Part shown: piece by piece, positions 54,798 to 64,000 of the stretch
Layout: each line of letters begins with the position of its first letter
How positions within the stretch are numbered: position 1 is the stretch's first letter
Assembly: GCF_900007165.1 (NCBI RefSeq)
Contig: NZ_CYGY02000025.1
Span: 62,001 to 126,000 of the forward strand
DNA: 64,000 nt
Source of the DNA: Paraburkholderia piptadeniae
Lineage (GTDB): Bacteria; Pseudomonadota; Gammaproteobacteria; Burkholderiales; Burkholderiaceae
Reading direction: 5' to 3'
Notes under the pieces: generated by a model
Databases searched by the model: none
What the model saw: only the letters and a program-made list of their open reading frames with translations
Told to the model about the DNA's origin: nothing
Position numbers and translations under genes: made by a program

Positions 54798-55925
54798 CTA
54801 TCGACCCGATTCGCGCTGCCATTCGCTTTCGTCCATGGCAAGGCGAAATCCGAGGTGTGACATGCTGTTCATTGGATCGGTTCCACGCCGTGCGCTGGTC
54901 CGATAGCTCACGCAATACGTCTCGCTACACAAGAACGAACCGCCTCTTGTGACCCGGGCAGGCGCGTGCGCAAGCGCCCCCCGATCGGGATCGAAACTGT
55001 TCGCCGGACCCGCCGGATCGGTGATCATCCGCCCGCCTGCTGCCTCGATACGAAATGCATCCGCGCGATACCAGTCTCCCACCCATTGCCACACGTTGCC
55101 TGCCATATCGTAGAGACCGTAGCCGTTAGGGGCATACGTGCCTACCGCCGTCGTGCCCACTTGAACCTTTTCGCTTGAGTTGCGTACCGCCGTCACGGGG
55201 AACGGTCGCGCGCTGTCTTCCCATGTGTTGGCCATCTTCTTTCCGCCAGGCGAGAACTCGGCGCCCCAGGCGTAATCGGCCTGCTCGAGCCCGCCCCGAG
55301 CCGCATATTCCCACTCCGCTTCGGTGAGCAGGCGTTTGTGAGCCCACTTCGCGTATGCCAGCGCATCCTCATATGAAACCTGCACGACCGGGTGATTACC
55401 CTTCCCGACGATCGAACTGCCCGGACCAGCGGGATGCCGCCAGTTCGCGCCGGGCACGAACTTCCACCAGCGGGTGTAGTCGTCGAGCGGGACGGGCGCG
55501 TCCGTCCCAGTGAATACCAGGCCACCGGGCTGAAGGACACTGTCGTCAGGCTTTGGGGTGCCTGGTGGCAATTGAATCCTGAGGTCCTCCCACTTCGGCT
55601 TTCTCTCCGCCGTGGTGACGTAGCCCGTCGCCGCGACGAAGCGCGCGAACTGCGCGTTCGTCACGTCGTGCCGGTCGACCCAGAATCCACTCAACTTCAC
55701 GCGGTGCGCGGGACGTTCGTTGGGCACTGCATGGGGATGTTCGCTCCCCATCGTGAACTTGCCGCCCGGAATCCAGACCATGTCCTTCGGGCCGGTCCTG
55801 CCGTCGCCGACTGTCAGAGGGGCTGGCATCAGGCTCCACCGGTAGCCAGCGAGGCCGGCTCCGGACACGACAACGGTCAATGCCAGCGCCCACCACAAGC
55901 GCCTACTGCGATTTACCAGATTCAT
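54798..55925 (-). CDS. formylglycine-generating enzyme (sulfatase-modifying factor), membrane-anchored or exported
   Basis: The 375-residue protein has an N-terminal hydrophobic segment (about 10-30, LWWALALTVVVSGAGLAGY) and then the SUMF1/FGE fold: VWIPGGKFTMGSEHPHAVPN, FWVDRHDVTNAQFARFV, LLTEAEWEYAARGG and MAGNVWQWVGDWY. The two copper-binding cysteines are present in TRGGSFLCSETYCVSYRTS (about 335-345). FGE oxidises the cysteine of sulfatases to formylglycine. It lies just downstream of a cysteine-type sulfatase gene on the same strand, its obvious client. Confidence 0.9.
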   Translation of the reverse strand: MNLVNRSRRLWWALALTVVVSGAGLAGYRWSLMPAPLTVGDGRTGPKDMVWIPGGKFTMGSEHPHAVPNERPAHRVKLSGFWVDRHDVTNAQFARFVAATGYVTTAERKPKWEDLRIQLPPGTPKPDDSVLQPGGLVFTGTDAPVPLDDYTRWWKFVPGANWRHPAGPGSSIVGKGNHPVVQVSYEDALAYAKWAHKRLLTEAEWEYAARGGLEQADYAWGAEFSPGGKKMANTWEDSARPFPVTAVRNSSEKVQVGTTAVGTYAPNGYGLYDMAGNVWQWVGDWYRADAFRIEAAGGRMITDPAGPANSFDPDRGALAHAPARVTRGGSFLCSETYCVSYRTSARRGTDPMNSMSHLGFRLAMDESEWQRESGR

Positions 55926-55976
55926 TCAAGATCCTTCCAACGTGACGCCGACTTCTGCGACGACGCCAACGCATGC

Positions 55977-57635
55977 CTATTTGACGGACAACTGGTGCCT
56001 CGGCGGGTACTTCTTCAGCACCGAAAGATAGCGCCGATATTCCGCGAGCAAGAAGACTTCCAGCGGGGTGTGACGCGCAAGAACCGATTCCTCTTCCTTA
56101 GGATCGCTATACAGATTGAACACCATGGCAGTCCACGCCTGCCCGACCGTGCCTGCGAATCCACCGTTGTAGCCCATGCGGTTGACCGTATCAGGCAGCT
56201 GCGCCTTGAACATCATCTTGAACTCGTCCACGCGCACGGCAGAGACTTCGTCGTTCCAGAAGTAGAAGATGCTCTTGCGGTTCGACACGCCCTTGTCGGC
56301 GAGAAGGAATGAAGTCTGGTCGATGCCGTCGATATACGTCGTCGACGGTACGGCTTTCCCAAGCTCCGCGCCGGGCAGCCCCGCGAGAGACAGCGACGTG
56401 TTGAACATGTCGGCGAAGTCGAAGAGGCCGTCCGATCTGCGGGGCGCGATCATGCCTTTCCAGTACACAAAGAACGGGCTGCGTACCCCGCCTTCCCACG
56501 TCGAGCCCTTGCCGCCGCGAAACATCGTTTTCGCAGCCGGCTGGATCTCCTGCTCCGGGCCATTGTCGGAGCCGAAGAAAATGATCGTGTTATCCAGTTC
56601 GCCATTTGCTTCCAGGGTATCGACCAGCTTCCTGAATATGTCGTTCACCTCGACCATGCAGTCGCCGTAGTTCGTATGCGCCGCGGACCTTCCCCGGTAG
56701 TAGTCGTTCGGGTAATTGTCGTAGTGACACGCGCGCGGTGCGTAGTACAGAAAGAATGGCTTCGCGGCGTCCTTCTGCCGGTTCAGGAAACCGACGGTGT
56801 AGTCGAGCCACTTCTGGTCGAGATTCTTGATGTTGTCCGCGTTGATCTCGTACAGATTTTCGAGCTGGCCGCCTTTGACGGCATGCACGTCGCTCTTGTT
56901 GAAAGGCAGATTGAGGATGTAGTTATAGCGTTGCGGACTCAGCGCCACCTCGGGGTTGTACTGCGGATCGCGCCACTCCGTGTACATGTCGGAAACGGAA
57001 AGGAAGCCCCGGAAATCGTCGAAGCCGACGTTCTGCGGCAGCGACGCAGTGTTTTCGCCCATGTGCCACTTTCCGACCGCCTGCGTGGTGTAGCCCTGTC
57101 GCGACATGAGCGCGGCAAGCGTGGTCATTCCAGCGAGGCCACCCGGCTGACCGTACATGACGGGAATCTGGATGCCGTGGTGCGCCATGTTCTCGCCAGT
57201 CATGATCGTTGCGCGAGTGGGCGAGCAGCTCGGCTGCGAGTAGGCGGAACTGAGAATCAGGCTCTGGCTCGCGATGCGGTCGACATCCGGCGTATCGTTG
57301 CCGACGGCCGGTCCCCCACCGTTAAACCCAAAGTCGCTGTAGCCGACATCGTCGAGCAGGAAGATAACCACATTCGGACGTTTGCCGGCCCGCTTCTCCA
57401 ACGCCGTGAGCTTCTGCCGGGCTTCGGCGGCCTGGTCCGGATTGTTGATGACCGGCTCCATGTTATCCGCCAGGTTGACTGTCTGGGCGGTGAGGTACTG
57501 ATTGGGCTGGTTGTAGCCGGGCTGGCCGGTCACTCTCGTCGGCCCGGTAATCGTTGACGCAGCGACCGCCTGGGTTGCCCAAATCGCTCCCCAGAGTGCA
57601 GCGATTAACCACACCGGGATCATCATCCGTTTCAC
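55977..57635 (-). CDS. exported arylsulfatase (Cys-type, formylglycine-dependent)
   Basis: The 552-residue protein has a signal peptide ending near TQAVAAS (about 26). Metal ligands lie in [19 protein letters not shown] (about 95-110), the modification site is [16 protein letters not shown] (Cys of C-x-P-x-R, about 157), and further ligands are in [17 protein letters not shown]. It hydrolyses sulfate esters in the periplasm. The FGE gene follows after 51 bp and a LysR regulator is divergent 220 bp upstream. Confidence 0.92.
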   Translation of the reverse strand: MKRMMIPVWLIAALWGAIWATQAVAASTITGPTRVTGQPGYNQPNQYLTAQTVNLADNMEPVINNPDQAAEARQKLTALEKRAGKRPNVVIFLLDDVGYSDFGFNGGGPAVGNDTPDVDRIASQSLILSSAYSQPSCSPTRATIMTGENMAHHGIQIPVMYGQPGGLAGMTTLAALMSRQGYTTQAVGKWHMGENTASLPQNVGFDDFRGFLSVSDMYTEWRDPQYNPEVALSPQRYNYILNLPFNKSDVHAVKGGQLENLYEINADNIKNLDQKWLDYTVGFLNRQKDAAKPFFLYYAPRACHYDNYPNDYYRGRSAAHTNYGDCMVEVNDIFRKLVDTLEANGELDNTIIFFGSDNGPEQEIQPAAKTMFRGGKGSTWEGGVRSPFFVYWKGMIAPRRSDGLFDFADMFNTSLSLAGLPGAELGKAVPSTTYIDGIDQTSFLLADKGVSNRKSIFYFWNDEVSAVRVDEFKMMFKAQLPDTVNRMGYNGGFAGTVGQAWTAMVFNLYSDPKEEESVLARHTPLEVFLLAEYRRYLSVLKKYPPRHQLSVK

Positions 57636-57855
57636 GTTGTCTCCTGCAATTCGTTATGGGCAAGTACGATCAGTACATGCATTTGTCTCGGCTCTATCTG
57701 CGGCGGGCGAATGCCTGCGCTTATCCGTTGTGCAAGCAGCGAGCATCGCCTGGGTACGTCGCGGACGCCCCCTATTTCCCAGCCTCCAAATCTAGACGAG
57801 ACCGGGCTATACTTCCATTGCAAATTACGAATGCCATCGTTGAGCGGAACTCATA

Positions 57856-58794
57856 GTGAACCTGCGCCAGTTCGAACACCTTGTTGCCCTTGCAGACGAA
57901 GGCGCATTCGCAAGAGCCGCCGAAAAAGTGCACTTGACCCAATCTGCGCTCACGCGAAGCATTCAGTCGCTGGAAGACGAACTCGGCATGCGGCTATGCG
58001 ACCGTCATCCTCGTGGAATCGTCCTGACGCCCGGTGGAAGGCTCGTTGTCGAGCGTGCACGGCGAGCGCTGTTTGAAATTCGGGCGCTTGATCGCGACGT
58101 GAAGCTCTTCAATAACCATGAGCTTGGGGAAGTCATGATCGGCGCTGGCCCGATTCCCGCTGCGGCGCTATTGAGCGACACGATCGCCGCGCTCGCCCGG
58201 TCTCACCCGCGCCTGTCCGTGCATGTCAGTGTCGACGACTGGAGCGCACTCCTCGACCGGCTCCACGCAGAGACCATTGATTTCATGATCACGGTGGAAT
58301 CCGCCGTGTCACCGTCACCGGAACTGGCGATCAGGTCGTTACCGTCCTGCCAGTGCGGATGGTTCGCGAGGCCGGAACACCCTGTTTTCGCCAGGAGCCG
58401 GCGCAGGATTTCGATGCTGCGAGAACTTCGGATGGCTTCGGTGCCGGCCCCGAAACACACGCTGGAGAATCTGCGCAAGCTGATGCAACGCAAGCCCTTT
58501 GAACAGTCTATGTTCGCGGTCGAATGCAATAGTTTTCACATACTCAAGGAGTTGGCCACAGACTCCGATATGGTGATATACGGTCCTTTCTCGGCGGTAT
58601 GGCGAGAACTCGACAGCGGAGCCCTGAGAACGATCGACTTCGAAGACTCGAAGGAACTTACGACGCGATTCGCGATTGTGAGTCTGGCGCATCGCACCCT
58701 ATCGCCCAGCGCCGAAAAGGCGATCGAAACCATTGTCGAGTGCAACGAACGTCTGGAAGAACGCGCGACGAAGAATCGAAAAAAGAGTCGATGA
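57856..58794 (+). CDS. LysR-family regulator divergent from the sulfatase operon
   Basis: The 312-residue regulator has the N-terminal HTH FEHLVALADEGAFARAAEKV and HLTQSALTRSIQSLEDELG (about 6-45) and a LysR effector domain. The start is a GTG at 57856 giving MNLRQFEHLVALA. Divergent orientation to the sulfatase/FGE genes suggests that it controls them, as is usual for LysR proteins. The effector may be a sulfate ester or sulfate-starvation signal, which is inference. Confidence 0.88.
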   Translation: MNLRQFEHLVALADEGAFARAAEKVHLTQSALTRSIQSLEDELGMRLCDRHPRGIVLTPGGRLVVERARRALFEIRALDRDVKLFNNHELGEVMIGAGPIPAAALLSDTIAALARSHPRLSVHVSVDDWSALLDRLHAETIDFMITVESAVSPSPELAIRSLPSCQCGWFARPEHPVFARSRRRISMLRELRMASVPAPKHTLENLRKLMQRKPFEQSMFAVECNSFHILKELATDSDMVIYGPFSAVWRELDSGALRTIDFEDSKELTTRFAIVSLAHRTLSPSAEKAIETIVECNERLEERATKNRKKSR

Positions 58795-58910
58795 ACTCCG
58801 CAGAAATGGCGAGCGCGCGATGCAACTCGCCATCCCAATGGTCGAAGTCCTGCTTTGTTATCGCCTCATAAGATCGATAACCGCCGACAGCGCCTTCCCG
58901 TTTTCAACAC

Positions 58911-61331
58911 TCACACCTGTTTAACCGCGTCGTCGCCCTTCCACGTCCAGTTGCGAATTTCTTCGCGATCGATTCCTTCGGCATGCGCATACGTGACGTG
59001 TTCGATCCGCCGATCGCGCAAGCGTTCTTTTGCATGGTCGCCCACGCCACGCAGCGCCGGCACACGGTCGATCACGTCGATAGCGAGCGTGAAGCGGTCG
59101 ATGCCGTTGATGATCGCCAGTTCGAGCGGCGTATTGATGTTGCCCTTCTCCGCATAGCCATGCACGTGAATGTTCACGTGGTTGGCACGGCGATACGTGA
59201 GCTTGTGAACGAGCGATGCATACGAGTGGAAATTGAATATCACCGGCTTGTTCGTGGTGAACAGCGAATCGAAGTCGCGTGACGACAGTCCGTGCGGATG
59301 ATCGGTCTCCGGCATCAGCCGGAACAGATCGACCACATTCACGAAGCGCATTTTCAGATCCGGAAAGAGCCCCTTGAGGATTTCGACGGCAGCGAGTGCT
59401 TCCATCGTCGCGATATCGCCGGCACTCGCAATCACGACATCCGGCTCCTGCCCCTGATCGGTCGATGCCCAGTCCCAGATGCCGACGCCCTTCGTGCAAT
59501 GCGTGATCGCGGCCTTCATGTCCAGATACAGCAAGTGCGGCTGCTTGTCGGCGACGATCACGTTCACGTAATCGCGCGAACGCAGACAATGATCGGCGAC
59601 ACTCAGCAGGCAGTTCGCATCGGGCGGCAGATAAATGCGCACGACGTCGGGGCTCTTGTTGGTCACCACATCGAGAAAGCCGGGGTCCTGATGGGTAAAG
59701 CCGTTGTGATCCTGCCGCCATACGAGCGACGTGATCAGCAGATTGAGCGACGGCACGGGTTGCCGCCAGCGCAATTCGCGCTTCGCTTTTTCGAGCCACT
59801 TCGCGTGCTGATTGAACATCGAATCGATCACATGCACGAACGCTTCATAAGTCGCAAAGAGTCCGTGGCGGCCGGTCAGCGTATAGCCTTCGAGCCAGCC
59901 TTCCAGCGTATGCTCGCTGAGCATTTCCATCACGCGACCGTCGGCGGCCAGTTCGCCGCCGTCGCTGTCGCTTTCCTCCGTGAGCGCAAGCCACGTCTTT
60001 TTCGAAGCCTCGTAGATCGCCGACAGCTTGTTGCTCGCGGTTTCGTCAGGTCCGAACACGCGGAAGCCCGTCATGTTCCGGCGCATCACGTCGCACAGGT
60101 ATTTCGCGAGCACACCCGTCGGAGACAGATAGGTCGTGGCGGGGTCTTTGACGTCGACGGCATGATCTTCGAAGCGCGGCAGATCGAGCGCCTTGCACAA
60201 CGCCCCGCCGTTCGCATGCGGATTCGCGCTGATCCGGCGGTCGCCGCGCGGCGCCAGCGCGCGCAGTTCTTCGACCAGTCTCCCCGACTCGTCGAACAGT
60301 TGCTCCGGCTTATAGGTGCGCAGCCATTCTTCGATGAGCCTGAGGCTCTCCGGATTGCTCTCCGGGTCCGCGATCGGGACCTGGTGCGAACGCCATGAAC
60401 CCTCCACCTTGTGTCCGCCCACTTCGCGCGGGCCCGTCCATCCTTTCGGCGACCGCAGGACGATCATCGGCCAGCGCGGACGGCTGAGGTCGCCGTCTGT
60501 ACGCGCGCGCGTCTGGATCGCCCGGATTTCTTCGATGCAACGATCGAGCGTCGCGGCCATCTGCTGATGCATCGTCTGCGGATCGTCGCCTTCGACGAAA
60601 TACGGCTTGTGACCGTACCCCGTCATCAACGCGGCGAGTTCTTCATGTGGAATGCGGGCGAGAATAGTCGGATTAGCGATCTTGTAGCCGTTCAGATGAA
60701 GAATGGGCAGTACGGCGCCATCGCGGACGGGATTGAGGAATTTGTTCGAATGCCATGACGTGGCGAGCGGTCCTGTCTCCGCTTCGCCGTCGCCGATCAT
60801 CGCCGCGACGATCAGATCGGGGTTGTCGAACGCGGCACCGTAAGCATGCGAAAGGCTGTAGCCCAGCTCGCCGCCTTCGTGAATCGAGCCCGGCGTTTCA
60901 GGCGTACAGTGCGATCCGATGCCGCCCGGAAACGAAAACAGGCGGAAAAAGCGCGCCATGCCTTCTTCCGTTTCGGCACGGTCCGGATAGATCTCCGAGT
61001 AGCGCCCTTCGAGGTAGCTGTGCGCCAACGTCGCCGGCGCGCCGTGGCCCGGCCCGGAAATAAAAATGACATTCAGGTCCTGCCGCGTAATCGCCCTGTT
61101 CAGATGCACGAGCACGAAGCTTTGCCCGGGATCGGAGCCCCAGTGGCCGAGCAACCGTCTTTTGATGTGCTCTTTCGCAAGCGGCTCCCGCAACAGCGGA
61201 TTTGCGCGCAGGTAAATCATGCCGGCCGACAGATAGTTGCACGCCTGCCAATACCGGTCCATGTCGTGCAGTTCGTCGGCGCTCAACGGGGTGGCATCGA
61301 GGAGAACATCGTCCATTTCGAGCATCTCCAT
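58911..61331 (-). CDS. xfp: xylulose-5-phosphate/fructose-6-phosphate phosphoketolase
   Basis: The 806-residue ThDP enzyme has the phosphoketolase segments [15 protein letters not shown] and [17 protein letters not shown] (about 60-77), [20 protein letters not shown], and the ThDP motif [20 protein letters not shown]. The C-terminal half contains [20 protein letters not shown] and [18 protein letters not shown]. It cleaves xylulose 5-phosphate or fructose 6-phosphate with phosphate to acetyl phosphate and a sugar phosphate. Length is the usual for the family. It stands alone; no acetate kinase or phosphotransacetylase gene is nearby. Confidence 0.94.
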   Translation of the reverse strand: MEMLEMDDVLLDATPLSADELHDMDRYWQACNYLSAGMIYLRANPLLREPLAKEHIKRRLLGHWGSDPGQSFVLVHLNRAITRQDLNVIFISGPGHGAPATLAHSYLEGRYSEIYPDRAETEEGMARFFRLFSFPGGIGSHCTPETPGSIHEGGELGYSLSHAYGAAFDNPDLIVAAMIGDGEAETGPLATSWHSNKFLNPVRDGAVLPILHLNGYKIANPTILARIPHEELAALMTGYGHKPYFVEGDDPQTMHQQMAATLDRCIEEIRAIQTRARTDGDLSRPRWPMIVLRSPKGWTGPREVGGHKVEGSWRSHQVPIADPESNPESLRLIEEWLRTYKPEQLFDESGRLVEELRALAPRGDRRISANPHANGGALCKALDLPRFEDHAVDVKDPATTYLSPTGVLAKYLCDVMRRNMTGFRVFGPDETASNKLSAIYEASKKTWLALTEESDSDGGELAADGRVMEMLSEHTLEGWLEGYTLTGRHGLFATYEAFVHVIDSMFNQHAKWLEKAKRELRWRQPVPSLNLLITSLVWRQDHNGFTHQDPGFLDVVTNKSPDVVRIYLPPDANCLLSVADHCLRSRDYVNVIVADKQPHLLYLDMKAAITHCTKGVGIWDWASTDQGQEPDVVIASAGDIATMEALAAVEILKGLFPDLKMRFVNVVDLFRLMPETDHPHGLSSRDFDSLFTTNKPVIFNFHSYASLVHKLTYRRANHVNIHVHGYAEKGNINTPLELAIINGIDRFTLAIDVIDRVPALRGVGDHAKERLRDRRIEHVTYAHAEGIDREEIRNWTWKGDDAVKQV

Positions 61332-61515
61332 AGTCGTGGTTTCCGCGTGCGCAACACGGCCACTGCTCGTTGACGCATCTGGCGATGCACCCGGCCGCGT
61401 CGGACCTTCGTATCATAGGCGGCAATATGGAATTTTTCATTTTTGACGGCCACGCGACGACCTGCGCTCGTGTGCGCATTCATCGATTCGGCAAGCTTTG
61501 CCGCAGCCGTGCCGC

Positions 61516-61791
61516 TCAGCTTTTTCCTGAATGGCGTAGATGTTTAATCGCCAGCACGCACGCCGCCGGGACATGAACCACGCCGAATCCGACGACCAAT
61601 ACGAGCCACGGCGAAGCGACCGACCCGAATACCATCGCGCTCACGGCACCGAAAAGAATGCCCACGACAAGCAGCGACAGATGCGCGATCACCCTTCTCG
61701 ATCCCCCGAGCGTATAGCGCGGGATGGTTGAATGAACGTATATGACGACCAAAGCAGACGCGACGGCGGCGGCTGCATAACCCGATTGCAT
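61516..61791 (-). CDS. small integral membrane protein, unknown function
   Basis: The 91-residue protein has three hydrophobic segments, about 5-20 (AAAAVASALVVIYV), 38-58 (LSLLVVGILFGAVSAMVFGS) and 62-82 (PWLVLVVGFGVVHVPAACVL), with a basic loop GGSRRV between the first two and a basic tail KHLRHSGKS. No family is recognised. It lies between the LacI-type regulator and the phosphoketolase on the same strand, so it may be co-transcribed with the regulator (30 bp gap). Confidence 0.6.
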   Translation of the reverse strand: MQSGYAAAAVASALVVIYVHSTIPRYTLGGSRRVIAHLSLLVVGILFGAVSAMVFGSVASPWLVLVVGFGVVHVPAACVLAIKHLRHSGKS

Positions 61792-61821
61792 GGCGGCCTC
61801 TCCTCTGCGCCGAACATTGCT

Positions 61822-62877
61822 TCAGGGAAGATTCTCGCGCAACACGATGCTGAACTGCACGGGCTTCACGCCGTCGAGCGCATCGCGGCCTTCGTGCACG
61901 TTACGGAAAATCTTCAGAGAGTTGCCGACCATCGATTGCGGCGTCTGCGTAATGAGCGCGTCCATTGTTCCGTCGATCAGCAACGCGCGCGTATCGGGCG
62001 TGAGTCCATGTCCGACGAAGAGAATCTTCTGCTCGGTCTTTGCCTCGACGATCGCGCGCGCGACGCCATCCGAGCCGCCGCCACTGTTGTAAATCCCGGC
62101 AAGATCGGGATGCTGCGCGATCAGATTGCGCGTCTGCACGTAGTTGCGCTCGCTATCGTCCTGCCCTTCGCGCAGCCCGATCACCTTCACTTGCGGAAAC
62201 GTCGATTCGATCAGATGCAGAAAGCCGATCTCGCGCTCCTCGTGCCCACGATAGTTGAGGCTGCCCGCAAGCATCGCGATCTTGCCTGACGGACGCGGCC
62301 CCATGAAGCGCCCCAGCAGCAGCGCCGCCGTGCGCCCCGCCGAACGGTTGTCGATGCCGACATAAGCCAGCCTGCGAGAATTCGACAGATCGGAAATCAG
62401 CGTGATCGCGGGCACGTTCTGCTCGGCGAGCGCGTTCACGGCATCGCGCACCACGGGATGTTCGAGCGCCATGAAGACCACGCCATCGGCGCGCTGGCCA
62501 TAGTGCAACAGACGCGCAGCGAGTTCGTTGGGGTTGAAGCTCTCCACATAATGCACGCGGCAGCGCATGCCTTGCGCGGCCCACTGGTTGTGCGCGAACT
62601 CGATGTAATCGCCGAGCATGCGCAGATAGCGGTTCGTGCCGGCCGGCACCAGAAATTCGATCTTCAAGGGCCGCGCGGTTTTGGTCTCGGGCGGCTGCGC
62701 ATCGATCACATAGCCCGCCTGCGCGGCGGCCTGCATCACGCGACGCGCCGTCATCGGCCGCACGCCGTCGCGGCCGTTCAATACGCGATCGACGGTCGCC
62801 GTCGAAACACCCGCCGCGGCGGCGATGTCCGCGATCCGCGCACGCGGCGGAAAAAGTGGAATGGGCGCGTCAGCCAT
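61822..62877 (-). CDS. LacI-family transcriptional regulator
   Basis: The 351-residue regulator has the LacI HTH ARIADIAAAAGVSTATVDRV with the hinge region after LNGRDGVRPMTARRV (about 13-60) and a periplasmic-binding-protein-like sugar domain (about 70-345, with ADGVVFMALEHPVVRDAVNA and AYVGIDNRSAGRTAALLLG). It is divergent from a TRAP-transporter binding protein gene, 207 bp between the starts, and probably represses that transport operon until the sugar or sugar acid is present. Confidence 0.9.
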   Translation of the reverse strand: MADAPIPLFPPRARIADIAAAAGVSTATVDRVLNGRDGVRPMTARRVMQAAAQAGYVIDAQPPETKTARPLKIEFLVPAGTNRYLRMLGDYIEFAHNQWAAQGMRCRVHYVESFNPNELAARLLHYGQRADGVVFMALEHPVVRDAVNALAEQNVPAITLISDLSNSRRLAYVGIDNRSAGRTAALLLGRFMGPRPSGKIAMLAGSLNYRGHEEREIGFLHLIESTFPQVKVIGLREGQDDSERNYVQTRNLIAQHPDLAGIYNSGGGSDGVARAIVEAKTEQKILFVGHGLTPDTRALLIDGTMDALITQTPQSMVGNSLKIFRNVHEGRDALDGVKPVQFSIVLRENLP

Positions 62878-62898
62878 GCTGATTTCTGAGGGCGTAGT

Positions 62899-63035
62899 CC
62901 ATCAAAAACAATCAGGATTGCGGTTTGACACGGCGCCTGGCCGTCCCTAGTCTTGCAGCAACATCATGCAGACAGCACAGAGCGTAACGAAAAAGACGCA
63001 TCGGCGCCTGTGTAAATCTTGATGGTTTTTGATTG
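62899..63035. promoter_or_regulatory. divergent lacI-like/TRAP control region with promoter and paired operator-like sites
   Basis: A good sigma-70 promoter for the TRAP gene is seen: -35 TTGACA at 62925-62930, 17 bp, -10 TAGTCT at 62948-62953. Two copies of TGATNGTTTTTGATNG flank it in opposite orientation, at 62899-62914 (minus strand) and 63020-63035 (plus strand). They are candidate sites for the adjacent LacI-type repressor, able to loop across the promoter. CGGCGCCTG is also repeated at about 62931 and 63003. Confidence 0.6.
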
Positions 63036-63084
63036 AGCATGATGCCACAGCGGCACACACCAAACAAAACCAGGAGACATTCGA

Positions 63085-64000
63085 ATGACCAATCTTGTCA
63101 GGCGCTCGCTGCTGCGCGCTGCGGCGGCCGCGCCCGTCGCCGGTGCGCTCGGCTTTCCCGCCATCGTCCGTGCCGCTGCGCCACAGTACGTGTTCAAGTA
63201 CGGCAACAACCTGCCGCTCACGCATCCGCTCAACATCCGCGCGAAGGAAGCGGCGGACCAGGTGAAGGAGCAGTCCAAAGGGCGGATGGAAATCCGCATC
63301 TTCCCGAACAACCAGCTTGGCGGCGATACCGACATGCTCGCGCAGGTGCGCAGCGGCGGCATCGAAATGTTCACGCCGTCCGCGCTCGTCGTGTCGACGC
63401 TCGCGCCCGTTGCCGCGATCAACGCAATCGGCTTCGCGTTCAGCGACTACTCGCAGGTGTGGAGCGCGATGGACGGCAAGCTCGGCGCCTACGTGCGCGC
63501 GGCGATGTCGAAAGCCGGTCTCGAGTCGTTCGAGAAGATGTGGGACAACGGCTTTCGCGAGACCACGTCCAGCTCGCGCGCAATTGCGAACGCATCGGAC
63601 ATGCACGGCCTCAAGATTCGCGTGCCCGTCAGTCCGCTGAGCATCGACATGTTCAAGGGCCTGGGCGCCGCGCCGACGAGCCTTCAGTTCAGCGAGGTCT
63701 ATTCGTCGCTGCAGACGCATATCGTCGATGCGCAGGAAAATCCGCTGCCCATCGTGCAAGTGGCGAAGCTGTACGAAGTGCAGAAGTACTGCTCGCTGAC
63801 GAATCACATCTGGGACGGCTTCTGGTTCGTGCTGAACCAGCGCGCGTGGCAGAAGCTGCCGAAAGACCTGCAAGGCATCACGTCCGATGCGTTCAACCAG
63901 GCCGCACTGCGCCAGCGCGACGACGTGCGCAAGCTCAACGATGCCGCCGTCGCCGATCTGCAAAGCAAGGGACTGTCGATCAACCGGCCTTCGCCCGACA
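63085..64000 (+). CDS. TRAP transporter solute-binding protein (DctP family), cut by window end
   Basis: The visible 305 residues start at the ATG at 63085 after CAGGAGA. A twin-arginine-like leader (VRRSLLRAAAAAPVAGA, cleavage near IVRA) precedes the mature protein. KYGNNLPLTHPLNIRAKEAA, IFPNNQLGGDTDMLAQVRSG and the family segment SEVYSSLQTHIVDAQENPLP (about 210-230), with its ligand-binding Asn, are conserved. It captures a carboxylate or sugar acid in the periplasm for a TRAP permease, presumably encoded beyond the window. Confidence 0.9.
   Translation, partial: MTNLVRRSLLRAAAAAPVAGALGFPAIVRAAAPQYVFKYGNNLPLTHPLNIRAKEAADQVKEQSKGRMEIRIFPNNQLGGDTDMLAQVRSGGIEMFTPSALVVSTLAPVAAINAIGFAFSDYSQVWSAMDGKLGAYVRAAMSKAGLESFEKMWDNGFRETTSSSRAIANASDMHGLKIRVPVSPLSIDMFKGLGAAPTSLQFSEVYSSLQTHIVDAQENPLPIVQVAKLYEVQKYCSLTNHIWDGFWFVLNQRAWQKLPKDLQGITSDAFNQAALRQRDDVRKLNDAAVADLQSKGLSINRPSPD

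Overview
The window is GC-rich and densely coded, with gene content typical of a Burkholderiaceae member, most likely Paraburkholderia or Caballeronia. This placement is inferred from family content (fused AEP permease, HTH-citrate synthase proteins, phnA/phnY pairing); no rRNA, tRNA or core housekeeping genes are seen. The density of catabolic and transport modules with local regulators suggests a secondary replicon or an accessory region of the chromosome.

Layout. 1-2.2 kb: an aldehyde dehydrogenase (cut by the window edge) and a two-subunit thiamine-diphosphate decarboxylase. 2.5-8.5 kb: a zone of gene decay holding a LysR/tricarballylate-dehydrogenase scar, a tri-haem cytochrome c, a truncated and frameshifted molybdopterin oxidoreductase subunit, an intact PhyH-type dioxygenase, an N-terminally truncated ohr and a reductase that lacks its usual ferredoxin domain. 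8.7-17.8 kb: one minus-strand array with 2-ketoarginine decarboxylase (aruI), a guanidinobutyraldehyde-type dehydrogenase, a polyamine-type ABC importer, an orphan amino-acid-type ATPase and a LysR regulator. 18.3-21 kb: a Na/Pi cotransporter with a PhoU domain, a small basic DNA-binding-like protein and a broken phoU.

20.9-30.1 kb: an MFS transporter and a six-gene CoA-dependent operon (two MaoC-type hydratases, two CaiB/BaiF CoA-transferases, an HMG-CoA-lyase-like enzyme and an HTH-citrate-synthase-like protein lacking key catalytic residues), with a divergent Ldh2-type dehydrogenase. The MFS gene and the operon carry the same 28-bp promoter element, so they look like one regulon. 30.4-41.5 kb: a 1-Cys peroxiredoxin, then a complete 2-aminoethylphosphonate system: GntR regulator, PhnW, PhnS/T/UV importer, PhnA, PhnY and alanine dehydrogenase. 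PhnW makes phosphonoacetaldehyde and alanine, PhnY oxidises the aldehyde to phosphonoacetate, PhnA releases phosphate and acetate, and Ald can recycle alanine to pyruvate. The divergent phnS/phnA promoters overlap face to face under one FadR-type operator.

42.4-54.7 kb: a cluster of REP-like hairpins, then an osmoprotectant-type ABC importer followed by nitrilase-family, acyl-CoA dehydrogenase, acyl-CoA synthetase, enoyl-CoA hydratase, GlxA-type regulator, amidase and FAD amine-oxidase genes. This looks like an uncharacterised route for a betaine-like acyl compound or its amide. 54.8-58.8 kb: an exported sulfatase with its own formylglycine-generating enzyme and a divergent LysR. 58.9-64 kb: phosphoketolase, a small membrane protein, and a LacI regulator divergent from a TRAP-transporter binding protein that runs off the end.
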